Shown here in pieces: positions 7,530 through 15,350 of a DNA stretch of 64,000 bases. A program made the translations under genes and the position numbers. The DNA comes from Pseudoflavonifractor intestinihominis (GTDB lineage Bacteria > Bacillota > Clostridia > Oscillospirales > Oscillospiraceae), in contig NZ_JBBMFK010000004.1 of the NCBI RefSeq assembly GCF_040096055.1, positions 1 to 64,000 on the forward strand. The letters are read 5' to 3'. The notes beneath the pieces are model-generated. The model was not told the origin of the DNA. It did no database searches and saw only the letters and a program-made list of their open reading frames with translations. Positions within the stretch are counted from its first letter, which is position 1. Every line of letters starts with the position of its first letter.

Positions 7530-10472
7530 ATGAAAAGAAAAGCGGCAATCTTGCGCGGCGTGGCCGGAATCATGGCGTTTCTGTTTTTCCTGTGCACCGC
7601 CGCAACCACGCTGACCTTCCACTATGCGGGCGTCATCAACCAGGCCCTGGGCGTCTCCACCACCCAGATCATCCACAGTGACGACGCCGCGGCGGCCGAC
7701 GCGGTGGTCTACGACAACGAGTACGGCACCGACCCCAACAACAACCAGGCGGCCCTGATGCTGGAGATGGACGTGGCCGCCGAGAACATCAAGCAGGCCG
7801 AAGAGGGCACCGTGCTCCTGACCAACAACGGGGCTCTGCCTCTGGCGGAGGGGGCCGGCGTGACCATCTTCGGCAACGGCGCGTTCCACCCCATCGGCAC
7901 CTCCACCCGCACTCCCTTTGAGTCCATCGTGGCCTCCACCCTGACCTCCGCCCTTCAGGACGCCCTGGGCGCGGAGAACGTGAACGCCACCCTGGGCGAC
8001 ACCGCCTACGCCGACCTGGGCACCACCAGCATCACCTCTGTGGTGGAGGCCCCCATCGCCGACGTGAAGGCCCAGGAGAGCTCCTGGCAGAGCAGCTGCA
8101 ACGACGCGGCCATCGTGGTCCTGTCCCGGGCGGGCAGCGAGAGCAACGACGCATCCCTCTACAACGACGACGGCAACCACTACCTGGGCCTGTCCGACAA
8201 CGAGGCCGATCTGATGGCCTACCTCCAGAGCCAGAAGGAGGCCGGCGTGTTCGGCTCCATCATCGTGCTCATCAACTCCGAGCAGGCCATGGAGCTGGAC
8301 TGGCTGGACGACTACGGCGTGGACGCCTGCATGCTGGTGGGCCGTCCCGGCGCGGTGGGCTACACCGGCGTGGTCAACCTGATGGTGGGCGCCGCCAATC
8401 CCTCCGGCCGCGTGGTGGACACCTACGCCGCCAACTCCCTGTCCGCTCCCGCCGTCACCTATGCGGGCAACAACACCCAGCAGTGGTCCAACCTGGACTG
8501 GGTGGCCGCCAATGACGCGGACTGGGGCGCCGACGGCACCTCGGAGAGCAACTGGATCCTCTACGCCGAGGGCATCTACACCGGCTACAAGTACTATGAG
8601 ACCCGCTACGAGGACACCGTCCTGGGTGCGGGCAACGCCTCCAGCGCCGTGGGCTCCTCCACCGGCGGAGCCTGGAGCTACACCGACGAGGTGGTGTTCC
8701 CCTTCGGCTACGGCCTGAGCTACACCACCTTTGAGCAGACCCTGGACGGCGTGGAGTACGACCCCAACACCGACTCCTACCTGGTGGAGGTCACCGTGAC
8801 CAACACCGGCGACGTGGCCGGTATGGACGTGGTGGAGGTCTATGCCCAGACCCCCTACGGCGACTACGAGAAGCAGAACAACGTAGAGAAGGCGGCCGTC
8901 CAGTTTGTGGGCATGGGCAAGACCGGCACCCTGGAGCCGGGCGCCAGCGAGACCGTCACCGTTGAGGTGGACCGCTACTTCCTGGCCAGCTACGACACCT
9001 ACGGCGCCGCCGGATACATCCTCAGCGCGGGGGACTACTACCTGGCCATCGGCACCAGCGCCCACGACGCGCTGAACAACATCCTGGCCGCCAAGGGCTG
9101 CACCACCGCCAACGGTATGGACTACGACGGCGACGCCGCCAAGACCCACACCTGGAACCAGGCCGAGCTGGACACCGAGAGCTATGACCTGTCCCGGTTC
9201 ACCGGCGTGGAGGTCACCAACCTCTTTGACAAGGCCGACATCAACTACTACGACTACGACTTCACCTACCTCTCCCGCTCCGACTGGGAGGGCACCTACC
9301 CCGCCGAGGCCATCAAGGTGGCCATGACCGAGGAGATGCTGGAGGACATGATCCCCGACTGGTACAACGCCTCGGAGTACGACACCGGCGAGACCTTCAC
9401 CACCGGCGCGGACACCGGCCTGACCTTCGCCGACCTGTACTACACCGGCTTTGACGACGAGGAGACCTGGAACGCCTTCCTGGACCAGCTGTCCATCGAC
9501 GAGATGCTCAGCCTGATCTCCGACAACGACGGCTACGACCCCATCGAGAGCGTGGGCATGCCCGGCGCCAACCGCACCGACGACAACACCGGCATCGGCA
9601 ACCTGGTGTGCAACAATGCCAGCTGCATCGGCTGGGTGTCCGAGGTCACCACCTCCCGCACCTGGAACACCGAGCGGTTTGACCAGCGGGGCCGCCTGCT
9701 GGGCATTGAGTCCCTGTTCTGCGGCGCCACCGAGATCTGGTACGGCGGCGGCGACCTGCACCGCACCCCCTTCGGCGGGCGCAACCACCAGTACTGGTCT
9801 GAGGACGGCAACTTCGGCTACATCGTGGGCACCCACGAGGCCGCCGCTATGCAGGCCGTGGGCACCACCTTCTGCATCAAGCACTTCGCCCTCAACGACC
9901 AGGACTACGCCCGTGACGGCGTGGCCACCTTCACCAACGAGCAGGCCCTGCGTGAGAACTATCTCCGGGCCTTTGAGGGGGCCTTCTGTGAGGGCGGCGC
10001 CCTGAGCGTCATGACCGCATTCAACCGCATCGGCTGCGTGCCCAACAACGCCAACCCCGCCCTGCTGGACGGCGTGCTCCGGGGCGAGTGGGGCTTCAAG
10101 GGCCACGTCACCTCCGACGGCTACTCCTCCTACGCCTACAAGAACCACTTCGCCGAGTTCCTGGTCACCGGTCAGGACTACTACTGCCTGGACGCCGGCG
10201 CCTACCGCAACGCCATCCAGGGCCTCATCGACGGCGGCGACACCGCCATCCTCTCCTACCTGCGTGAGGCCGCCAAGCACGACCTGTATGTCCTCAGCCG
10301 GACCTGGTCGGTCAACGGCCTGACCAGCGGCAGCACCATCCTCACCATCGTGCCCGGCTGGCAGAAGGCCCTGCTGATCGCCACGGCGGTGCTGGGCGTG
10401 GGCTTTGTGGTCTGCACCGCCGCCAGCGCCGTCATGGTGTACAAGAAAAAGCACACTGCGGAGGTGAAGTAA
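7530..10472 (+). CDS. Domain-permuted, membrane-anchored GH3 glycoside hydrolase
   Basis: A 980-aa glycosidase of family GH3 (beta-glucosidase/xylosidase-like) facing the outside of the cell. The domain order is inverted. An N-terminal membrane helix (about 10-35) is followed by the sandwich domain that normally comes second (AEEGTVLLTNNGALPL near 90-105, then about 100-360), a fibronectin-III-like domain (about 410-510), and only then the catalytic barrel (about 640-930), with the KHFALNDQDYARDG motif and the nucleophile aspartate in HVTSDGYSSY near residue 863. A C-terminal helix with KKKH follows, so both ends are anchored. Similar inversions are known in some ruminal clostridial GH3 enzymes. 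A small membrane protein and a lipoprotein follow with spacings of 3 and 0 bases, suggesting a three-gene operon. Substrate is not predictable. Confidence 0.82.
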   Translation: MKRKAAILRGVAGIMAFLFFLCTAATTLTFHYAGVINQALGVSTTQIIHSDDAAAADAVVYDNEYGTDPNNNQAALMLEMDVAAENIKQAEEGTVLLTNNGALPLAEGAGVTIFGNGAFHPIGTSTRTPFESIVASTLTSALQDALGAENVNATLGDTAYADLGTTSITSVVEAPIADVKAQESSWQSSCNDAAIVVLSRAGSESNDASLYNDDGNHYLGLSDNEADLMAYLQSQKEAGVFGSIIVLINSEQAMELDWLDDYGVDACMLVGRPGAVGYTGVVNLMVGAANPSGRVVDTYAANSLSAPAVTYAGNNTQQWSNLDWVAANDADWGADGTSESNWILYAEGIYTGYKYYETRYEDTVLGAGNASSAVGSSTGGAWSYTDEVVFPFGYGLSYTTFEQTLDGVEYDPNTDSYLVEVTVTNTGDVAGMDVVEVYAQTPYGDYEKQNNVEKAAVQFVGMGKTGTLEPGASETVTVEVDRYFLASYDTYGAAGYILSAGDYYLAIGTSAHDALNNILAAKGCTTANGMDYDGDAAKTHTWNQAELDTESYDLSRFTGVEVTNLFDKADINYYDYDFTYLSRSDWEGTYPAEAIKVAMTEEMLEDMIPDWYNASEYDTGETFTTGADTGLTFADLYYTGFDDEETWNAFLDQLSIDEMLSLISDNDGYDPIESVGMPGANRTDDNTGIGNLVCNNASCIGWVSEVTTSRTWNTERFDQRGRLLGIESLFCGATEIWYGGGDLHRTPFGGRNHQYWSEDGNFGYIVGTHEAAAMQAVGTTFCIKHFALNDQDYARDGVATFTNEQALRENYLRAFEGAFCEGGALSVMTAFNRIGCVPNNANPALLDGVLRGEWGFKGHVTSDGYSSYAYKNHFAEFLVTGQDYYCLDAGAYRNAIQGLIDGGDTAILSYLREAAKHDLYVLSRTWSVNGLTSGSTILTIVPGWQKALLIATAVLGVGFVVCTAASAVMVYKKKHTAEVK

Positions 10473-10475
10473 GGT

Positions 10476-10871
10476 ATGAAGGGAAAAAGCATCAGCGCGA
10501 AGCTGAGCCTGATCGCCGCGGCGGTCAATCTGGTTGCTCTGGTCGCGTTTATCATCTACGGCGCCATCTACAGCTATATGGACTCCATCGTGGTCCTGGC
10601 CCTTCTGCTGGGCGCGGTCTGCGGACTGGCCTATGCCCTGGTGGACAAGAAGGCCACCGAGTTCCTCAACCTGGTCCAGGTGCTCCTGGTGTCCTACGGC
10701 GTGGGCCTGTTCTTCCTCAACAGCTACCCCGTCTGGGCCGACCGGCTCAACAACATCACCATGTACGGCGCCCGGGGCTCCCTGGTGCCTGTGGTGGCCA
10801 TCATTCTGCTCTGCTTCGCCACGGCCATCCTGGGGATTGCCTCCTGCTTCACCAGAAAGGAGGCGGCTTGA
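10476..10871 (+). CDS. Four-helix membrane protein in the GH3 operon
   Basis: A 131-aa polytopic protein with hydrophobic segments at about 10-32, 36-53, 62-80 and 103-124, ending in RKEAA. No family was recognised. Start ATG 10476 follows GGAGGTGAAG, which overlaps the end of the GH3 gene, and the TGA stop touches the ATG of the lipoprotein gene. Position between a surface glycosidase and a lipoprotein suggests a role in assembly or anchoring of the surface system, but nothing in the sequence shows this directly. Confidence 0.6.
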   Translation: MKGKSISAKLSLIAAAVNLVALVAFIIYGAIYSYMDSIVVLALLLGAVCGLAYALVDKKATEFLNLVQVLLVSYGVGLFFLNSYPVWADRLNNITMYGARGSLVPVVAIILLCFATAILGIASCFTRKEAA

Positions 10872-12092
10872 ATGAAACCGCGTAAACTTCTCAGCCTGCT
10901 GCTCACGGCGGGCGTGCTGGGCCTGCTGTGCACCTCCTGCGCCACCACGGCCCTGGACAACATCAACACCTACTACGACGAGGTGGGGGCCGTCATGGAC
11001 GACTGGTTCGCCAGCAGCACCTCCGCCGGCGGCTCCGCCACGGAGAGCCAGAGCACGGCCGCCAAGCTGGATGCCCCTGCCGACTTCACCCTCAGCGAGA
11101 ACGGGGACTACTCCTTCACCGGCGTGGCCAACGCGGACTACTACCTGGTCTACTTCTGCGCCCCCGACGCCACCGGCGACAGCGACCCCTTCCTCTTCTC
11201 CAGCAACTCCATCGCCGCCACCGGCACCGGCGGCGAGACCTACTCGGGCAACATCGACGACCTGGTCCAGTACGGCTACGGCGAGTACCTGGTGAAGGTG
11301 TTCGCCTTCCCCAGCCTGAACGACTCCGCCCACGCCATGTCCACCGCCGCCACCGCCACCTACTCCTTCTCCGGCGCCCAGGACGCCCCGGTGGTGGATT
11401 ACCTGTGGAACACCTTTGACGGCACCGTTGACGTCCAGGTGTCCAACATTGCCGACTACATGTACCAGGTCTACCCGGACACCGTGGAGGTGACCTTCAC
11501 CAACACGGCCCACGCCGCCGACGCGGTGGTGGTCACGGTGGAGGACCTGTCCGCCGACCACTACAACGCCGTCTCTGACGCCCTGACCCCGGGCGCCACC
11601 TATGACATCACCGCGGTGGCCCACAGCGAGAGCGCCTTTGTCACCAATCCCACCTCGGACACCACCCAGGTGGCCCAGGGCGTCACCTTTGACGGCCACA
11701 ACGTGATCTCCGCCAACTACTACTACACCGACGGCATTGCCCGCAACTCCTTCAGCTATCCCCAGTACGTGGACCGCTTTGACCTGACCAACGGCGGCGT
11801 GTTCAACTGCGGCAACAGCTCCATCAGCTTCAACTTCACCGCCACGCCCACCGCCGCCTCCGCCGGATCCGCCTACACCTACAGCATGACCAGCGACAAC
11901 CGCCCCTTTGCCATCAAGGACGGCCCCCTGGAGCTGTACACCGACGGCACCTTCCGCTTTGACCAGTACAGCGAGATGCCGCCCCAGGGCCCCTCTCACA
12001 TTGAGGGCATCTGGACTGACAACGGGGATGGCACCGCCAACCTGAGCTTCGACCACTCCACCCTGCGCACCTCTCTGGACCCGGACTATTGA
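10872..12092 (+). CDS. Secreted lipoprotein of unknown function
   Basis: A 406-aa exported lipoprotein. The signal peptide has a basic start (MKPRK), a hydrophobic core and a lipobox LCTSC, with the lipidated cysteine at about residue 23. The mature part is rich in Thr, Ser, Ala and Asp and has repeated beta-sandwich-like segments (for example FTLSENGDYSFTGVANADYY and FTNTAHAADAVVVTVEDL), resembling fibronectin-III or carbohydrate-binding modules, although no named family could be assigned. It follows the membrane protein gene without a gap and precedes a bidirectional terminator. Binding of the glycan attacked by the GH3 enzyme is a reasonable guess only. Confidence 0.65.
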   Translation: MKPRKLLSLLLTAGVLGLLCTSCATTALDNINTYYDEVGAVMDDWFASSTSAGGSATESQSTAAKLDAPADFTLSENGDYSFTGVANADYYLVYFCAPDATGDSDPFLFSSNSIAATGTGGETYSGNIDDLVQYGYGEYLVKVFAFPSLNDSAHAMSTAATATYSFSGAQDAPVVDYLWNTFDGTVDVQVSNIADYMYQVYPDTVEVTFTNTAHAADAVVVTVEDLSADHYNAVSDALTPGATYDITAVAHSESAFVTNPTSDTTQVAQGVTFDGHNVISANYYYTDGIARNSFSYPQYVDRFDLTNGGVFNCGNSSISFNFTATPTAASAGSAYTYSMTSDNRPFAIKDGPLELYTDGTFRFDQYSEMPPQGPSHIEGIWTDNGDGTANLSFDHSTLRTSLDPDY

Positions 12093-12104
12093 GCCTGGAG
12101 GCAC

Positions 12105-12140
12105 AAAAACTCCCCGCCGCACACTGCGGCGGGGAGTTTT
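12105..12140. terminator. Bidirectional terminator between convergent genes
   Basis: Perfect 16-bp stem (12106-12121 with 12125-12140), 3-base loop, A-run on the left and T-run on the right. It can end the GH3 operon on the plus strand and the kinase operon on the minus strand. Confidence 0.85.
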
Positions 12141-12146
12141 GCTGTG

Positions 12147-13424
12147 TCAGGGCAGGGGAATGGAGATGCTCAGCAGGAACAGGTGGTCCTCAGCGCTGAT
12201 GGCCAGGTGGCCGCCGTACTTCTTCACGGTGTAGCCGATGGAGCGGATGCCGAAGCCGTGGTCCGCCTTGTCCGCCTTTGTGGTGGCCGGAATGCCGTTT
12301 TCAAAGCGGAGCTCCTTCTCATAGTAGTTCTCAAACTGGATGAGCAGCAGGCCGCTCTTGCTCCACACCGACACGGCGATGGCCCGCTTCTCCGGGTCGG
12401 TCAGGCCGCTGACGCTCTCAATGGCGTTGTCGATGGCGTTGCCGAAGATGGTGTACACGTCCACGTCGTCCAGGAAGGAGAGCCGCCGTCCGTCGGCCAT
12501 GCAGGTCATGGTGATCTGGTGGGCGCCGCAGTACAGGCTCTTCTCGGTGAGCACTGTGTCCAGCACCCGGCTGCCCGTCTCCAGGGTGGAGTCGTAGATC
12601 TGGATGGAGCGCTCGATCTCGGACAGGTGGGCCTCCCGCTGTTCCTCCGAGGAGATGTTCCGCAGGGCGGCCACCTGGTGCTTCAGGTCGTGGCACTTGC
12701 GGTTGATGATGTCGATGGTCTCCTGGGTGAGTTCGTACTGCTCCCGCTGCTGGCGGGCGAGCTGCTGCTGGAGCACCAGCTCCCGCTCCAGCCGGGAGCG
12801 GTTGCGCTGGTTGACCTGCCCCCAGAACATGGACACGCAGCAGAAGATGCCGTACAGATGGCACACGATGCTGATGCCCGGATTGCCCGCCGCCAGGGTC
12901 TGGGCCACGGTGCTGAGGAGCCACACCACCGCCAGGGTGCCGATGGAGGAGAACAGGGTCTGGTGTACGTCCACGTCGTACCGGCCGCCGCCGGCCAGGT
13001 TCCGGCCGAAGAGAAAGTAGAGCAGGACAAAGACCGGGGGATAGATCAGAAAATAGGGGAGGGAGAGACCGGGCGGATTCTCCCAGGACACGCCGGGGAG
13101 CAGGGCCCGGATAATGGAGTAGACGGCGTAGGCGATGTGCTGGCAGGCGTACCCGCACACGCCGCAGTACACGGCGTCGGTCACCGGCAGGTCGCAGCAC
13201 AGCCACACCAGGGCGATGACTACCAGCAGCTCCAGCAGGTAGCTGAAGGTGCCATGGGGGATGAGGCAGGAGAGGGCCAGGGAGGCGGGGATACCCAGTG
13301 CCAGCTTGACCCACAGGTGGGGGCGCTTGGCCAGGGGGATGGCGAAGAGCCCGCAGGCCAGCAGCAGGTCCCGGGTCTGTATGGTCTGCTTGAGAAAATT
13401 GTCCACTAAGTCGAGAAATTCCAT
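12147..13424 (-). CDS. GHKL-type (AgrC-like) sensor histidine kinase
   Basis: Membrane sensor of 425 aa. The N-terminal half has about six hydrophobic segments (to residue 205). It is followed by a coiled-coil region (LVLQQQLARQQREQYELTQETIDIINRKCHDLKHQVAALR) in which HDLKHQ supplies the phospho-accepting histidine, near residue 237. The C-terminal GHKL ATPase has the N box GNAIDNAIESV and the G box DHGFGIRSI. This layout is that of AgrC/ComD-type kinases that sense peptides or small molecules and phosphorylate LytTR regulators. The partner regulator gene ends on the adjacent base, and the pair sits downstream of the sensory hydrogenase and SpoIIE phosphatase genes. No AgrB or AgrD-like gene is nearby, so the signal is unknown. 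Confidence 0.85.
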   Translation of the reverse strand: MEFLDLVDNFLKQTIQTRDLLLACGLFAIPLAKRPHLWVKLALGIPASLALSCLIPHGTFSYLLELLVVIALVWLCCDLPVTDAVYCGVCGYACQHIAYAVYSIIRALLPGVSWENPPGLSLPYFLIYPPVFVLLYFLFGRNLAGGGRYDVDVHQTLFSSIGTLAVVWLLSTVAQTLAAGNPGISIVCHLYGIFCCVSMFWGQVNQRNRSRLERELVLQQQLARQQREQYELTQETIDIINRKCHDLKHQVAALRNISSEEQREAHLSEIERSIQIYDSTLETGSRVLDTVLTEKSLYCGAHQITMTCMADGRRLSFLDDVDVYTIFGNAIDNAIESVSGLTDPEKRAIAVSVWSKSGLLLIQFENYYEKELRFENGIPATTKADKADHGFGIRSIGYTVKKYGGHLAISAEDHLFLLSISIPLP

Positions 13425-14138
13425 CTACCGGCCCCCTTTTCCATAGTATTCGGTCACCGCCAGGAGGAATTCCTCCTTCTTCCTGCGGCTCATGAGCAGC
13501 TCGTCGCCCCCGGCCACGACCACTCGGTCGCTCTTGATGAGCTGGATGTGGCGCAGGTTGACCAGATAGCCCTTGTTGCACCGGGCAAAGTGCTGACCCT
13601 CCAGCTCTTCCTCCAGCTCCTGGAGGGTGCCCCGCATGGTGTATACCCCCTGGGCGGTATGAATTTGGAGCCGGTGGTCCGCCACCTCCGCGTAGCGGAT
13701 GTCCGAGGCGGAGATCTTCTGCATCCCCTCCTGAGTGGGGACCATCAGGCTCTTCTGGGCCCGGCTGTGGAGGTAGGAGAAGGCCTTTTTCAGCTTGAGG
13801 GACAGGGAGAAGTAGTTCACCGGCTTGAGCATGAAGCCCAGGGCCTCCACCTCGTAGCCGCTGATGGCGTACTTGGCCATGTTGGTGATGAAGAGGATGA
13901 GCACCTCGCTGTCCGCGCGGCGGATCTTCTGGGCGGCGGTCATGCCGTCCAGGTGGGGCATCTCGATGTCCAGAAGGATCAGGTCGTAGATGGGGCGGTA
14001 CTCCTCCACCAGCTCCAGGCCGTCGGGGAACCACCGGACCTCCAGCTCCTCGCCGTTCTCCCGGCCGTACCGGTCCAGGTACTCCCGCAGCTGCCGGGCG
14101 CAGGCCTCGTCGTCCTCCGCGATGGCGATTCGGAACAC
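13425..14138 (-). CDS. LytTR-family response regulator (AgrA-like)
   Basis: Cytosolic DNA-binding regulator of 237 aa. The receiver domain (1-120) has the acidic pair EDDEA and the phospho-acceptor aspartate in LILLDIEMPHLDGM. The C-terminal LytTR domain (about 135-235) has EVADHRLQIHTAQGVYTMRGTL and FARCNKGYLVNLRHI. The chosen start is GTG 14138, preceded by AGGAGGG at 5 bases; an in-frame GTG six codons further upstream would place the ribosome site inside the gene. The gene lies 36 bases after the SpoIIE-type gene and abuts the kinase gene, so it is probably phosphorylated by that kinase. Targets are unknown. Confidence 0.87.
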   Translation of the reverse strand: MFRIAIAEDDEACARQLREYLDRYGRENGEELEVRWFPDGLELVEEYRPIYDLILLDIEMPHLDGMTAAQKIRRADSEVLILFITNMAKYAISGYEVEALGFMLKPVNYFSLSLKLKKAFSYLHSRAQKSLMVPTQEGMQKISASDIRYAEVADHRLQIHTAQGVYTMRGTLQELEEELEGQHFARCNKGYLVNLRHIQLIKSDRVVVAGGDELLMSRRKKEEFLLAVTEYYGKGGR

Positions 14139-14174
14139 AAAATCCCTCCTCTCCACAAAAAATCAGCCTTTTGG

Positions 14175-15350
14175 TCAGAATTTGTACATCTTGACCGTCT
14201 TTCCCATCTGCTTGAGACAGTCGGAGAGCTGGTCGGCGATCTGCATCTTCCGGTCGAATCCGATGGGCAGGCCGGCGGCCTGGTGGGCCGGGTTGACCGC
14301 CCGGCCGATGTACAGGTTGACGTGGGTGGCGTCCTCAAAGAGAATCCGGGCGGCCAGGGAGGCCCCGTCCTTTTTATAGCCCCACTGGCTGTACCGGGCG
14401 TTGTCCCCCAGGTAGTCCCTGGCGTACTCCACCACCCGCCCCAGGGTGACCACCCCCTCGGTGACCAGGTCCACCCCCTCCAGCCTGGCTGTGGGCGGGA
14501 TCTCCGGGTCCACGTAGGCGGGGAGGGTGGTGTCCAGCTCACGGCCCAGGTGCCGGGCGGCTAGGGCAGAGGTGGTGCCGCCGGAGACGATGTGCTTGCC
14601 CGGCTCGGCGAAAAAGGCGGTGAGCATGGCCTCCTCGTCGTCCGGGTCACGGGAGGGGCCCAGCATCAGGCTGACGGTCTGCCGCCGCCGGAGCCGGACG
14701 GTGCACACCGTAGTGTCGTCCCCGGGCCGCTCGCCGTAGAGCCGCTTGCACTCTCCGGCCAGAACGGAGGACACGGTCTTGGCGGTGGCGTGGGGGTCGT
14801 ACATGGTCTCCAGAAACTGGCCGATGGCCCACCGGTCCCAGGTCAGGTCCAGCACCGGCCCCACGCTGGCGTGGAGGGCCCCGTCGCTGAAGGCCACAAA
14901 GGTGTCGTTTTCCATCAGGTCAAGGCTGGCCTGGTAGATCTTCTTGCCGTCGATCTCCACCATGTCCTGGGGGTAGGCGTAGGGGTGGCCGTCCCGCAGG
15001 AGGATGACGTGGGGGTTGTCGTACTGGATAATCTGGGCTGTCTTGCCCCCGGCAAAGCGCAGGATGGTGAAGGTGGAGTAGGCCACCTGCCGCTCCGAGC
15101 ACACCGGCAGGGTGGCGGCAATGGTGTCCACGCAGTCGGCCAGGGACAGGCCGTTGGCCATCATGGTGGAGATGATCTTGGCCGTCAGGGTGGACAGGAT
15201 GCTGGCCTTCACGCCCGAGCCCAGCCCGTCGGCCAGCACCACCACCAGGCTGCCGTCTCCGCCGTCCACGATCTCCACGTGGTCGCCGCACAGCTGCTCG
15301 CCGAATTTGTTCAGGCTCACATAGCCCACGTCGGGAATCAGTTCACTCAT
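14175..15350 (-). CDS. SpoIIE/PP2C-type serine phosphatase linked to the sensory hydrogenase
   Basis: A 391-aa protein. The first 220 residues are a PP2C-like SpoIIE phosphatase domain with metal-binding aspartates in VVVLADGLGSGVKA (about 37-50), FVAFSDGAL and GERPGDDTTVCTV. A C-terminal extension of about 170 residues (MLGPSRDPDDEEAMLTAFFAEPG onward) has no family I can name. Its ATG overlaps the hydrogenase stop by 8 bases, with AAGGAGAG upstream, so the two are coupled. Phosphatases of this class are commonly encoded beside PAS-containing group C [FeFe] hydrogenases and are thought to pass the redox or H2 signal on. The serine-phosphorylated target is not in the window. Confidence 0.8.
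   Translation of the reverse strand: MSELIPDVGYVSLNKFGEQLCGDHVEIVDGGDGSLVVVLADGLGSGVKASILSTLTAKIISTMMANGLSLADCVDTIAATLPVCSERQVAYSTFTILRFAGGKTAQIIQYDNPHVILLRDGHPYAYPQDMVEIDGKKIYQASLDLMENDTFVAFSDGALHASVGPVLDLTWDRWAIGQFLETMYDPHATAKTVSSVLAGECKRLYGERPGDDTTVCTVRLRRRQTVSLMLGPSRDPDDEEAMLTAFFAEPGKHIVSGGTTSALAARHLGRELDTTLPAYVDPEIPPTARLEGVDLVTEGVVTLGRVVEYARDYLGDNARYSQWGYKKDGASLAARILFEDATHVNLYIGRAVNPAHQAAGLPIGFDRKMQIADQLSDCLKQMGKTVKMYKF

Noticed and set aside
7272..12122. Very long open frame on the minus strand opposite the GH3 operon
   Set aside because: It is an antisense shadow in GC-rich DNA with low-complexity Gly/Val/His composition, no ribosome site and strong genes on the other strand. The same applies to long minus frames at 2239-4692, 17281-18627, 19028-20710 and 21103-24048.
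12147..14138. AgrC/AgrA pair as part of a complete agr quorum-sensing locus
   Set aside because: No AgrB-type membrane peptidase or AgrD-like peptide gene was found next to either LytTR/GHKL pair (12147-14138, 24410-26448), so only the signalling family is claimed.
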